From Parvibaculaceae bacterium (GTDB taxonomy: Bacteria > Pseudomonadota > Alphaproteobacteria > Parvibaculales > Parvibaculaceae), in NCBI GenBank assembly GCA_029209985.1, contig JARGNZ010000013.1:1-64000 (forward strand): a stretch of 64,000 nucleotides of DNA, read 5' to 3'. Position 1 is the stretch's first letter; each line of letters begins with the position of its first letter. The notes below the pieces were generated by a model. It searched no databases, was not told the DNA's origin, and was given only the letters and a program-made list of their open reading frames with translations. The position numbers and the translations under genes were made by a program. Positions 17,240 to 25,772 of the stretch are shown here, in pieces.

Positions 17240-18451
17240 ATGAGCACGCCAACCCAACAAGAACTTGATGAGTATCGCGCTGAAGCCAATGCCTGGTTCG
17301 CGCAGAACACCCCTAAAGACCCCGGCTTTATGTTGCCGCTGACGTTCATGGAAGTTGGGACCGAGCAGCAATTTAACTTTTTGCGGGAATGGCAAAATAA
17401 AGTTTATGAGGCGGGCTACATTGGTGCCGCATGGCCTAAAGAATATGGTGGCCGTGGCTTGGATCAAAAGTTCCAGGACATCGCCGCGCGTGAGATGAAA
17501 AAGGCAGATACGCCGATCATGCTCAACGCCATTGGGAACAGTTGGGCCGGACCATTGATCCTCGACTTAGGTACGGAAGCCGAAAAGAAGAAATACTTGA
17601 AAGGTATTCTGTCTGCAGAAGATATTTGGTGCCAAGGGTTTTCTGAGCCTGACCATGGGTCGGATTTGGGGAACGCTCAAACACGTGCGGTAAAAGAGGG
17701 CAATGAGTATGTCATCAATGGGTCAAAGATTTGGACCACCCAAGGTAACTTTGCTAAATATATGATCCTGCTTGCCCGGACCAATCCAAATGCAGAAAAT
17801 AAATATGCCGGATTGAGCTTCTTTCTCGCACCGATGCACGCCAAGGGCGTTGAAACCGTCCCCATTCGCAAATTGACTGGCGAATACGGCTTTACCCAAA
17901 CCTTCTTTACCGACGCGCGTATCCCTGAAGACACATTGATGGGCGAAGAAGGTGAAGGCTGGAAAATTGCGATGCGGACGCTGGAATATGAACGCGGTGC
18001 CCGCCAAGGCCAAGCCGGTGGCCATGTGATGAAGCAAATGGATCCATCTGATATTTTGGATATTGCCCGCAAAGCCACAATCAACGGCAAGCCAGCGATT
18101 GAAGACCCGGATATTCGCAAAGAATTGGTTGAGCTTTTGAGTGAGGCGCGGGGCCTTCAACTCAGCGCATCTCGTGCAGGCATCCAACCATTGGTTCAAG
18201 ATAACCCCTTGTCGCTTCCTTTGTCTTTGAAACTGTTGAACTCCGAATATATTCGCCGCCTCAACCAATTCGCGATCAAGCTGCAGGGCCTCAAGGGTGC
18301 TTATTACATTGATGAGCCGAATGGTTTTGATAAGGGCATTTGGCAACGCGGTTACCTCAATGCCTTCTCGGCAACCATTGGCGGCGGGACATCCCAAATT
18401 CAGCGTAACATCATTGGTGAGCATGTCCTTGGCCTACCAAAAACACGTTAA
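17240..18451 (+). CDS. Acyl-CoA dehydrogenase, large partner of a pair
   Basis: 403 residues from the ATG at 17240 (AAAGAGA upstream). Acyl-CoA dehydrogenase fold: N-terminal helical domain with WPKEYGGRGLD (about 63-73), the FAD/substrate sheet with WCQGFSEPDHGSDLGNAQTRA (about 131-151) and INGSKIWTTQGNFA, and the C-terminal IGGGTSQIQRNIIGEHVLGLP. It matches the long type found as the first gene of adjacent pairs, such as the FadE26/27-like alpha2beta2 enzymes for bulky or sterol-like acyl-CoA. The neighbour begins 31 bases downstream in the same direction, which supports a heteromeric enzyme. Confidence 0.9.
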   Translation: MSTPTQQELDEYRAEANAWFAQNTPKDPGFMLPLTFMEVGTEQQFNFLREWQNKVYEAGYIGAAWPKEYGGRGLDQKFQDIAAREMKKADTPIMLNAIGNSWAGPLILDLGTEAEKKKYLKGILSAEDIWCQGFSEPDHGSDLGNAQTRAVKEGNEYVINGSKIWTTQGNFAKYMILLARTNPNAENKYAGLSFFLAPMHAKGVETVPIRKLTGEYGFTQTFFTDARIPEDTLMGEEGEGWKIAMRTLEYERGARQGQAGGHVMKQMDPSDILDIARKATINGKPAIEDPDIRKELVELLSEARGLQLSASRAGIQPLVQDNPLSLPLSLKLLNSEYIRRLNQFAIKLQGLKGAYYIDEPNGFDKGIWQRGYLNAFSATIGGGTSQIQRNIIGEHVLGLPKTR

Positions 18452-18482
18452 GCCCAGAAGATAAAGCGATCAGGAGAGACAC

Positions 18483-19619
18483 ATGACGAAGACTGCAAAA
18501 TCAGAACGGGCAACGCTTGGTGTGAGCGAAGAGCAAGCTCAACTGCTCGATATCGCGACATCCTTTTGTCGCGACAAATCCCCCATCGATAAAGTCCGCC
18601 GCTTGTTGGAAGACGAGCAAGGCTTTGAAACGGCAGATTGGCAAGAGATGGCAGACCTCGGCTGGCTCGGCATTGCTGTGCCAGAAGAGTTCGGCGGCAT
18701 TGGCCTGTCCTTGGCCGAAGTGGTGCCCGTGGTTGAGCAGATGGGGCGCACCCTCATGTCCAGCCCATTTGTGCAGACAACATTGGCAGCACAACTTATT
18801 TTGAAGGGAGGCTCGGCTGCCCAAAAATCTGCTTTGCTCCCAGACCTCGCGTCCGGCACCATTGCGACCTTGGCGTTGAGCGAAGAGAGCGCGGATTGGG
18901 ACCTCACTAACCTTGCGTGCACGGCAACGGATAAAGGCGATGAGCTTGCCCTCAGCGGCAAAAAATTGTTGGTGGTTTTCGCAGCCTCTGCCGATCTCAT
19001 TCTGGCAACAGTGTCATATCAAGGAGCGCCCGCGATCGTGGTTCTCACAAAAGAACAGATTGCCGAAGGCGGTTTACGTCGCGAAAATATCATCGACGAA
19101 ACCCGTCGTTCGTATGAGCTGACACTGGACGGGATCACCGTGCCAAAGAGTGCGCTCCTTCCAACTGAGAACGTACTGCCTGCATTAGCCCATTTGGAAC
19201 TGGCGGCGTCGTTGTTACTGGCTGCTGAGATGTGCGGTGGCTCTGTCAGCGTTGTGAATTACACAGTTGAGTATCTCAAAACACGCAAGCAATTCGACAA
19301 AATCATTGGCTCATTCCAAGCCCTGAAGCACCCGATTGTAGATGCGCACACAGCCAACGAAGTCGCCCGCTCCCATCTTTATAGTGCAGCCCATAATTTC
19401 GGCGAGCAGGGTGAAGGTGAAATCGCAACGCGTATTGCCAAGGCAGAAGCAAACAAAGCGTTTGCTTTTTCTGCGGACCGGGCCATTCAATTCCATGGTG
19501 GTTTTGGATTTACCTACGAGTGCGACGCACAGCTCTACCGCCGCCGCTCACTCTGGTGCGAAGCTCAGCATGGTGATACAAATTATCACCAACGCAAACT
19601 TGAAGAGCTAATGCTTTAG
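18483..19619 (+). CDS. Acyl-CoA dehydrogenase, small partner of a pair
   Basis: 378 residues. ATG at 18483 with CAGGAGAG before it. Acyl-CoA dehydrogenase fold with WLGIAVPEEFGGIGLSLAEVVPVVEQMG (about 60-87), but the central FAD segment is degenerate (LALSEESADWDLTNLACTA) compared with the usual E-P-x-A-G-S-D. The C-terminal half keeps FDKIIGSFQALKHPIVD and HGGFGFTYECDAQLYRRRS. Loss of the central motif beside an intact partner is the pattern of heterotetrameric dehydrogenases, where one subunit contributes fewer cofactor contacts. It sits in an operon with the large partner upstream and the crotonase nine bases downstream. Confidence 0.88.
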   Translation: MTKTAKSERATLGVSEEQAQLLDIATSFCRDKSPIDKVRRLLEDEQGFETADWQEMADLGWLGIAVPEEFGGIGLSLAEVVPVVEQMGRTLMSSPFVQTTLAAQLILKGGSAAQKSALLPDLASGTIATLALSEESADWDLTNLACTATDKGDELALSGKKLLVVFAASADLILATVSYQGAPAIVVLTKEQIAEGGLRRENIIDETRRSYELTLDGITVPKSALLPTENVLPALAHLELAASLLLAAEMCGGSVSVVNYTVEYLKTRKQFDKIIGSFQALKHPIVDAHTANEVARSHLYSAAHNFGEQGEGEIATRIAKAEANKAFAFSADRAIQFHGGFGFTYECDAQLYRRRSLWCEAQHGDTNYHQRKLEELML

Positions 19620-19628
19620 GAAACCAAT

Positions 19629-20312
19629 ATGTCTGAGAATTTGAAATATGAGCTTAAAGACGATGTTGCTTATCTCACACTGAATGACGGGAAAGCCAAT
19701 GCCCTCAGCTTCGAAATGATCGAAGCGCTGACCGCTGCTTTTGATAAGGCGGCCGAGGAAGCTCAGATTGTCGTGCTGCGGGGAGAAGGTCGGGCGCTCT
19801 CTGCAGGGTTTGACCTCAGTGTCATGGGGCAAGGGGTCGAGGCGGCACAAAAACTGGTACTTGCCGGTGGTCAGCTCATGCTCAAAATCTACGAACATCC
19901 TCAGCCTGTCATTATGGCAAGTCCGGGGCATGCATTGGCCGCAGGTGGGATCATGTTGTTCTGCGGCGATCATCGCATCGGGACGCTCGGGTCTTTCCGC
20001 ATTGGCCTTAATGAAACAGCCATCGGCATGGTGTTGCCAGAGTTTGCTTACGAGCTTGCGCGTGTATGTTTGGAAACCCGTTACCACACAGCCGCTGTTG
20101 TTGGCGCCACGCTTTATGACCCGGCAAAAGCTGTTGAGGTGGGGTACTTAGACGAAGCCTGTGCCAGTGAAGATGTAAATGCGGCCATTGACGCTCAGAT
20201 TGCACATTACAAAACACTGAACATGAAGGCCTATGCGGGCACGAAGCGTAAGCTGCGCGCGGCTGTCGCAACAAAGATCAGAGATGGTTTTGCGACCGAC
20301 CTTGGCGCTTAA
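19629..20312 (+). CDS. Crotonase-fold enoyl-CoA hydratase/isomerase
   Basis: 227 residues, on the short side for the family (about 260). ATG with AGGAAA before it, nine bases after the dehydrogenase stop. Crotonase marks: VAYLTLNDGKANALSFEMI (about 12-30), the CoA/oxyanion loop GRALSAGFDLSV (about 54-65), and the second oxyanion segment GHALAAGGIMLFCGDHRIG (about 100-118). A Glu lies at LNETAIGMVLP, near where catalytic Glu residues occur. It likely hydrates the enoyl-CoA made by the paired dehydrogenases. The short C-terminus lacks part of the usual final helices. Confidence 0.88.
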   Translation: MSENLKYELKDDVAYLTLNDGKANALSFEMIEALTAAFDKAAEEAQIVVLRGEGRALSAGFDLSVMGQGVEAAQKLVLAGGQLMLKIYEHPQPVIMASPGHALAAGGIMLFCGDHRIGTLGSFRIGLNETAIGMVLPEFAYELARVCLETRYHTAAVVGATLYDPAKAVEVGYLDEACASEDVNAAIDAQIAHYKTLNMKAYAGTKRKLRAAVATKIRDGFATDLGA

Positions 20313-20331
20313 AATATCAGACAAAGTTAAA

Positions 20332-20361
20332 GTGATGCCGCGCTGATGGGCGGCATCACTG
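20332..20361. terminator. Hairpin between convergent crotonase and DsbA-like genes
   Basis: Perfect 11-bp stem AGTGATGCCGC / GCGGCATCACT with an 8-base loop. It overlaps the stop codon of the leftward gene. No T tract follows, so it may be a bidirectional but weak terminator. Confidence 0.5.
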
Positions 20362-21669
20362 TTCCGCAAGTTTTGCCAATTCTTGCTCAACAAGCCAAAG
20401 GCGGTCCTGTCCCCAAGCGACCACGGACCCAACTTGGAAACTTGGCACACCCCACAAACCTAATTCATAAAGTGCCACGCGGTTGCGCTCGGCTTCATCG
20501 CGCCACCGGCCACCCTCATGCCGTAAATATTGTTGCACGCCGTCCCACTCCAAACCTGCCCGGGTGACAATTTGTTTAAGGCCCCGGTTGGAACCCGACC
20601 GTATGCCTTGCGCCCACACAGCTTTGAGAAATGAGAGAACATATTCTTCTCCCTTTCCTTGCGAGACCGCATAGGGAATGAGCGACAGCCCACGTTCGGC
20701 TGGAGAGCCAAAGGGGTCAGCAACCGGTCCAAAGGGCACACCGGCTTGGGCCGCTTCGCGCTGGGTGTCGATTAAAATATACTGCTGTTTTGCCGCCGAC
20801 GCAGGGACGCCGCGCATCATCATCGGCAACACAAATTTGATGTTGACCGTTGCATTGTAGCGTTTGGCCAATGCAAACAGTTGGGGAGCGGCTACATGTG
20901 TGTAGGGACTGCGCAATGACATATAGAAGTCTATTTCTGCTCCCTGTTTTATCGGCGACGTTGGAGCGCCCAGAACGGGTCGCGGGGCAAGAGGGCTGAA
21001 GGGACCCTCCTCACGGCAGGCGCCTAAATCAAAGAGGCGCTGTTCTAAATGATACAACCGATCAATGCCCCAATATTGTTCCCCCGCATAACAGAAGGTC
21101 GCTCCCAAATAGTGTCCCATCTCGTGGCGTCGCTCAGCACCAGACACGAGAACAGCTTCAGTCTCACGCGCCGAGCTGATGCCAAATTCATGGGCTAGCC
21201 GATCAAGCATCTGGGCATCTTCAGCCCAGAGAACGGTATCGACGGCACACACACACGCCTCAAATTGCCCACGCGCTTGGGCGCTGGTCAAAATCCTATT
21301 GGCTTGCTCAAGCAGATCAGCAGAGGGTTGATGCCCCGGATCTGAAAAGCTTAAAGAAAACCGCTCCGCTAACGCACAAGCATCTCGGCGGGCTAAGGCA
21401 AGCAAGGCATCGCGTTCGGGAGCTGCGTCGTCGCGGGGGGGCGAGGCAACCATCGCCTTAATGTCAATGTCATACCGCTGCGCCAAAGCGCCTAATACTT
21501 GCGCGGTCAGCACAGAATAGGCGTCATCACTTTGGTGAAAATAGAAGACAGTGTGGCGCGCCCCCGCCGCTTTCCGGGTAGCTTCCGCGCGCGTCCGCGC
21601 GGCAATATGGCGAGACGGATCTAGTTTGCGCCGAGAAATGAAAGGGCTGACCCATTCGCGAATTGTCAT
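20356..21669 (-). CDS. Two-domain DsbA/HCCA-isomerase-like protein
   Basis: 437 residues from the ATG at 21669 (GGGGAG upstream); a longer in-frame start at 21765 has no support. Two thioredoxin-like domains of the DsbA / 2-hydroxychromene-2-carboxylate isomerase type lie in tandem. The C-terminal one (about 230-437) is standard, with EIDFYMSLRSPYTHVAAP, NIKFVLPMMMRG, and the cis-Pro GVPSFQVG. The N-terminal one (about 38-215) is diverged (HTVFYFHQSDDAYSVL). Neither has a C-x-x-C, so it is not a disulfide oxidase. A glutathione-dependent isomerase or transferase role is likely. There is no signal peptide. Confidence 0.8.
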   Translation of the reverse strand: MTIREWVSPFISRRKLDPSRHIAARTRAEATRKAAGARHTVFYFHQSDDAYSVLTAQVLGALAQRYDIDIKAMVASPPRDDAAPERDALLALARRDACALAERFSLSFSDPGHQPSADLLEQANRILTSAQARGQFEACVCAVDTVLWAEDAQMLDRLAHEFGISSARETEAVLVSGAERRHEMGHYLGATFCYAGEQYWGIDRLYHLEQRLFDLGACREEGPFSPLAPRPVLGAPTSPIKQGAEIDFYMSLRSPYTHVAAPQLFALAKRYNATVNIKFVLPMMMRGVPASAAKQQYILIDTQREAAQAGVPFGPVADPFGSPAERGLSLIPYAVSQGKGEEYVLSFLKAVWAQGIRSGSNRGLKQIVTRAGLEWDGVQQYLRHEGGRWRDEAERNRVALYELGLWGVPSFQVGSVVAWGQDRLWLVEQELAKLAEQ

Positions 21670-21821
21670 GCTGCACTCCCCTGAATAATGAAGAGCATTA
21701 GAGCAGGCCATGCTGTTTTTTGCAATGCTTGAACGCTTATGAACATCACCCCCGCACCATTGCACTTGCCAGACGCGACGTCACGGCTCAGATTAACGGA
21801 AATCAACATGGGAGAGTCGCA

Positions 21822-23003
21822 ATGAGCGGTGAAAAGAAATTCGATATTGTCGTGTACGGTGCAACGGGCTTTACGGGCCGTTTGGTAGCTGAATACCTCA
21901 ACAAGCAATACGGTGTTGGCAAAACCGTCAATTGGGCAATGGCGGGCCGAAGCCAAGACAAATTGGTTTCCGTGCGCGATGAAATGGGCTTGCCTGCCGA
22001 AACGCCGCTGGTCGTAGCAAATTCGGATGATGCCGCCTCCATCAAAGCCATGGTCACCAGCACAAAACTCGTGCTCACAACGGTGGGGCCTTATCAGCTA
22101 TACGGCGAAGGGCTTGTGGCTGCATGCGCGGAAGCGGGCACCGACTATGTCGATTTGTGTGGTGAGCCTGCATGGATGAGCAAAATGATTGATGCCTATG
22201 ACGCCAAAGCAAAAGCAAGCGGCGCGCGCATCGTCTTCTCATGCGGCTTTGATTCTATTCCCTTCGATTTGGGTGTCTACTTTTTGCAGGAAAAAGCCAA
22301 AGCAGATTTGGGCAGCACAGTGCCTCGCGTGAAAGGGCGCGTGCGCGGTATGCAAGGCACATTCTCTGGAGGCACCAAGGCCAGCTTGATGGCAACGCTA
22401 GAAGCAGCAGGAAAAGATCCATCCATCATTAAGTTGTTGATGGACCCCTTTGCCTTGACCCCCGGTTTCACTGGCGCCCCTCAACCTGCCGGTAATGTGC
22501 CAGAAGAAGATCCAGCCGTTGGCGGTTGGGTTGCGCCCTTCATTATGGCAGCGATCAACACACGCAATGTGCATCGCTCTAATTTCTTGTTAGGCCATCC
22601 GTACGGCGAAGATTTTGTCTACGATGAGATGATGATGACAGGACCCGGCGAGCAGGGGAAAGCGGCTGCTGAATTTGTGGCCAACGACAAATCATTCGAA
22701 AGCGAAGATGGTCCCAAGCCCGGCGAAGGCCCTAGCAAAGAAGAGCGGGAAGCAGGTTTTTATGACGTGCTCTTTATTGGGGAAGCGAAAGACGGCAAGT
22801 CTGTACGCGTCTCAGTGAAAGGCGATAAAGACCCCGGCTACGGCTCAACCTCTAAAATGATTGCGGAAAGCGCGATTTGCTTGATCCAAGATGCGCCCGA
22901 CACAAAGGGCGGTGTGTGGACAACGGCCCCAGCCATGGGCAATAAGCTTATTGCACGCTTAGAAGCAAACGCAGGTCTCACCTTCATGCAAGAAGACGCG
23001 TAA
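21822..23003 (+). CDS. Saccharopine-dehydrogenase-like / trans-acting enoyl reductase family protein
   Basis: 393 residues from the ATG at 21822 (GGAGAG upstream; longer in-frame starts are unsupported). It starts with a Rossmann NADP-binding motif, IVVYGATGFTGRLVAEYL (about 8-26), then AGRSQDKL, TTVGPYQLYGEGLVAACAEAGTDYVDLCGE and FSCGFDSIPFDLGV. This order is typical of the saccharopine dehydrogenase-like family that includes mycobacterial trans-acting enoyl reductases of lipid synthesis. The substrate may be an acyl or polyketide intermediate, which is not determinable here. It is divergent from the DsbA-like gene and ends at a strong terminator. Confidence 0.82.
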   Translation: MSGEKKFDIVVYGATGFTGRLVAEYLNKQYGVGKTVNWAMAGRSQDKLVSVRDEMGLPAETPLVVANSDDAASIKAMVTSTKLVLTTVGPYQLYGEGLVAACAEAGTDYVDLCGEPAWMSKMIDAYDAKAKASGARIVFSCGFDSIPFDLGVYFLQEKAKADLGSTVPRVKGRVRGMQGTFSGGTKASLMATLEAAGKDPSIIKLLMDPFALTPGFTGAPQPAGNVPEEDPAVGGWVAPFIMAAINTRNVHRSNFLLGHPYGEDFVYDEMMMTGPGEQGKAAAEFVANDKSFESEDGPKPGEGPSKEEREAGFYDVLFIGEAKDGKSVRVSVKGDKDPGYGSTSKMIAESAICLIQDAPDTKGGVWTTAPAMGNKLIARLEANAGLTFMQEDA

Positions 23004-23026
23004 GGCGAATACATCTGAAAATGAGT

Positions 23027-23056
23027 AAGGCCCGCACGGCGATCGTGCGGGCCTTT
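23027..23056. terminator. Bidirectional terminator
   Basis: AAGGCCCGCACG-GCGAT-CGTGCGGGCCTT, a perfect 12-bp stem between the convergent enoyl-reductase-like and deformylase-like genes. Confidence 0.85.
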
Positions 23057-23067
23057 GCATGCGCTGC

Positions 23068-23574
23068 CTAACTCTCTTTAAGCTGTTTCAGCATTTTCTT
23101 CATCAACATGGTGCGTTTCATCTTTGAGAGATGATCTAAAAAGGTCACGCCGTCTAAGTAGTCTCTCTCATGTTGAATAACCGTCGCAAGCCAGCCATCT
23201 GCATGCAGTGATTGCGGCGTTCCCTGCTCATCTAAATAACGCACCTCAATAGAGCGCGGCCGACTAACCGCCCCATGAATGCCGGGAAAGGAGAGGGAGG
23301 CCTCGTCGCGGATCTCAACCTCGTCAGAGGCGGAGGTGATTTCCGGGTTGATCATAGCAAGAGGTGTTTTGATGCCTCCTTCTTGCAGATCAATCACGAT
23401 GATGCGTTTCAGCAGGCCCACCATATTAGCCCCCAGTCCAACGCCCTGCTCTTGGTAGAGCACCTCAAACATTTCAGAAATGTAGCGACGTATTTCATCG
23501 TTAACATGAGCAACGGCTTGGGCACGTTGGCTAAAGATAGGGTCGGGCGCAATAATGAGAGAAAGTTTTGTCAT
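23068..23574 (-). CDS. Peptide-deformylase paralogue lacking metal ligands
   Basis: 168 residues, normal deformylase length and colinear with the family, but all three signature motifs are altered. Motif 1, normally G-x-G-L-A-A-x-Q, reads GVGLGANM (44-51). Motif 2, normally E-G-C-L-S, reads EASLS (91-95), so the metal-binding Cys is Ser93. Motif 3, normally H-E-x-D-H, reads HERDY (135-139), so the last His ligand is Tyr139. His135 and catalytic Glu136 remain. A metal-dependent deformylase activity is therefore unlikely. It may bind formyl-Met peptides or the ribosome. No clear ribosome site precedes the ATG. A true def must be elsewhere. Confidence 0.85.
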   Translation of the reverse strand: MTKLSLIIAPDPIFSQRAQAVAHVNDEIRRYISEMFEVLYQEQGVGLGANMVGLLKRIIVIDLQEGGIKTPLAMINPEITSASDEVEIRDEASLSFPGIHGAVSRPRSIEVRYLDEQGTPQSLHADGWLATVIQHERDYLDGVTFLDHLSKMKRTMLMKKMLKQLKES

Positions 23575-23636
23575 GCAGAAGACATAGCATAATTGCTCAA
23601 CCTAAACAGCTTCGCGAATGCGCTGGAAAGGCAGTC

Positions 23637-23674
23637 AAAAAAAGAAGTGAGACGCAGAGGGCGCGTCTCACTTC
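23637..23674 (-). terminator. Rho-independent terminator of the first P450 gene
   Basis: Read on the minus strand: a 12-bp stem GAAGTGAGACGC / GCGTCTCACTTC followed by a seven-T run. It lies 54 bases past the P450 stop. Confidence 0.88.
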
Positions 23675-23727
23675 ATACTTGGAAGGCCAAAGGGGGAGAG
23701 GCCTTCTCGGATAGCAATAATCCGGTA

Positions 23728-25020
23728 TTACTTGAGGTGTACCCGAACCGGCAGATCGGTTAGGCCCATCACAAAGTTTGACCGTGTATGCGAAGGTTCG
23801 CCCACAACTTCTACTTTTGAGAAGCGGTTGAGGATTTCTTCCCAAAGAATGCGGATCTGCATTTCAGCCATGCGGTTACCCATGCAACGGTGAATACCAA
23901 AGCCGAACGACAAGTGTTGGCGGGCTTTTGGACGGTCGATCAGGAACTCATCTGGACGATCGATCGCTTCTGGGTCGCGGTTGCCGGACACATACCACAT
24001 CAGGACTTTGTCGCCCTTCTTGATGGTTTTGCCACCCATTTCCACGTCTTCCAAAGCGGTCCGGCGCATGTAACCCAATGGGGTTTGCCAGCGGATGATT
24101 TCAGAAACCATGTTTGGGATCAAAGACGGGTCAGCCCGCAATTTGTCATATTCTTCTGGGTGGCGGTTCAGTGCCAATACGCCACCTGACATTGAGTTAC
24201 GTGTTGTGTCATTGCCGCCAACGATGAGAAGCAGCAAGGTGCCCATCAACTCAAAGAAGTCCATGTTATTCATTTCATCGTTGTGTGCCATCAATGAAAT
24301 GAAGTCGAATTTTGGAGGTTGCGCTGCACGCTCTTCCAACATGCCCGCAAATGTCGTGGCACACACAATCAGCTCTGCACGAATTTCATCTTCGGTCATG
24401 CCTGTGTCGCCGCCGCCGGGGCCAGCTGTTGTAATGTCGGACCAATGGGTCAGCTTGTGACGATCTTCAAACGGAAAGTCGAACAAAGTGGCGAGCATTT
24501 GGGTGGTGATTTCGATGGAAACCTTCTCAACCCAGTTAAATGTTTCGCCCACTGGCAAGCTGTCGAGCACTTTACACACCCGCTCGCGGATCAGCCCTTC
24601 AAGGTCTGAAAGTTTTGCTGGTGCCACGGCAGGCGTCACGATTTTACGGTGCACGTCATGCTTTGGTTGGTCCATCGCGATGAAGGTTTTGGGCGCGAAC
24701 TCAGGATCAATATCGCCCACAAAAATAGACGGCTCAGAGGAAAAGCGTTTGTGGTCTGTGTCGATCGCGATGATGTCTTGATAGCGTGTCACGGACCAGA
24801 AACCACCGACTTCCTCATTTTCGGAGTAGTGGATTGGGTCTTCTTTGCGCAAACGCTCAAAGTAAGGCAAGTGACGCTGCGTGCGGTACAGGTCGCGCTG
24901 ACTCATATCAATGTCTTCAAGAGCCACTGAATAAGGGTCCGCTGGCGGGTCCAGCCGAGGGTCAAGGTCGGCACCGGTTAAAGGCGCAGGTGCATCTGAA
25001 TCTTGGATAGCTTGGCTCAT
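23728..25020 (-). CDS. Cytochrome P450, CYP153-like (alkane hydroxylase type)
   Basis: 430 residues, starting at an ATG with GGAGG before it. P450 landmarks: I-helix [14 protein letters not shown] (about 257-270, acid-alcohol pair), ExxR in [11 protein letters not shown] (about 305), and the heme Cys in [26 protein letters not shown] (about 373-398). The long G-I-H-R-C-M-G-N-R-x-A-E-M-Q run is the CYP153 hallmark. That family does terminal hydroxylation of alkanes and fatty acids with ferredoxin partners. None of those partners is nearby. A second copy lies at 46.1 kb. Soluble, monocistronic. Confidence 0.92.
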   Translation of the reverse strand: MSQAIQDSDAPAPLTGADLDPRLDPPADPYSVALEDIDMSQRDLYRTQRHLPYFERLRKEDPIHYSENEEVGGFWSVTRYQDIIAIDTDHKRFSSEPSIFVGDIDPEFAPKTFIAMDQPKHDVHRKIVTPAVAPAKLSDLEGLIRERVCKVLDSLPVGETFNWVEKVSIEITTQMLATLFDFPFEDRHKLTHWSDITTAGPGGGDTGMTEDEIRAELIVCATTFAGMLEERAAQPPKFDFISLMAHNDEMNNMDFFELMGTLLLLIVGGNDTTRNSMSGGVLALNRHPEEYDKLRADPSLIPNMVSEIIRWQTPLGYMRRTALEDVEMGGKTIKKGDKVLMWYVSGNRDPEAIDRPDEFLIDRPKARQHLSFGFGIHRCMGNRMAEMQIRILWEEILNRFSKVEVVGEPSHTRSNFVMGLTDLPVRVHLK

Positions 25021-25184
25021 TTGTCCTCCAGAAGCGGTTCAGGCGCGTCGGGTGCAGCCTGATGATCCGCGTGGTCGTGCGTGGATATCCCATTGTAATG
25101 GGTTTTTTCTAACGAAGAGTGTAGATCGGAAAATCACGCGACGTCAATAAAAAATGACGCATGCGTCACCTTTGTAATATTTCG

Positions 25185-25610
25185 TTAATCGTCACGCATA
25201 TTCGGCTTGCCGCGCAGGCGCTTAGTCCCAGATTTCCGGGACTTTCCCTCCAAACGGCGCTTCTTAGAACCGAGGGTGGGTTTGGTGGGCACGCGCCTTT
25301 TGGGGCGATGGCTCGCTTCTTTCAGCAGGGCGCTGAGTCGCTCCAGCGCATCGCTGCGGTTCAATGCTTGGCTGCGATGCCGGTCTGCGGTGATGATGAT
25401 TTCGCCAAGTTGTGTCAACCGAGAGCCAGCGATTTGGAAAAGACGCGTGCGCACGTGAGCGGGCAGGGCGGACGAGTGTTTGGCATTAAACCGCAATTGA
25501 ACAGCGCTGGAGACTTTGTTGACGTTCTGGCCCCCAGGTCCGCTTGCGCGGATAAATCGAAGTTCGATTTCACTCAAAGGAATGCGCAATGTTTCAGTGA
25601 CAACTAACAT
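25185..25610 (-). CDS. arfB: Alternative ribosome-rescue factor ArfB (YaeJ)
   Basis: 141 residues. It has the class I release-factor GGQ domain without the codon-recognition domains: IELRFIRASGPGGQNVNKVSSAVQLRF (about 16-42), where GGQ catalyses peptidyl-tRNA hydrolysis. A Lys/Arg-rich C-terminal tail (about 104-141, RPKRRVPTKPTLGSKKRRLEG...) is the feature that enters the empty mRNA channel of stalled ribosomes. Length and order fit ArfB. It has no operon partner in the window and sits between the P450 and the lipid locus. Confidence 0.92.
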   Translation of the reverse strand: MLVVTETLRIPLSEIELRFIRASGPGGQNVNKVSSAVQLRFNAKHSSALPAHVRTRLFQIAGSRLTQLGEIIITADRHRSQALNRSDALERLSALLKEASHRPKRRVPTKPTLGSKKRRLEGKSRKSGTKRLRGKPNMRDD

Positions 25611-25772
25611 GGGCTTCTTTTATCACCGCGAAGACTAGAAAGATATATTTATCAATATGTTATAGATCGTATGCGGATGGATTTTGGGCAGGGTGACACA
25701 AACAGCCCTAACGGATTGGCCTTGTCTCACGCCTCTTTATTGGGCTAAGTGGAAGGAACTCAAGGAGGATCT

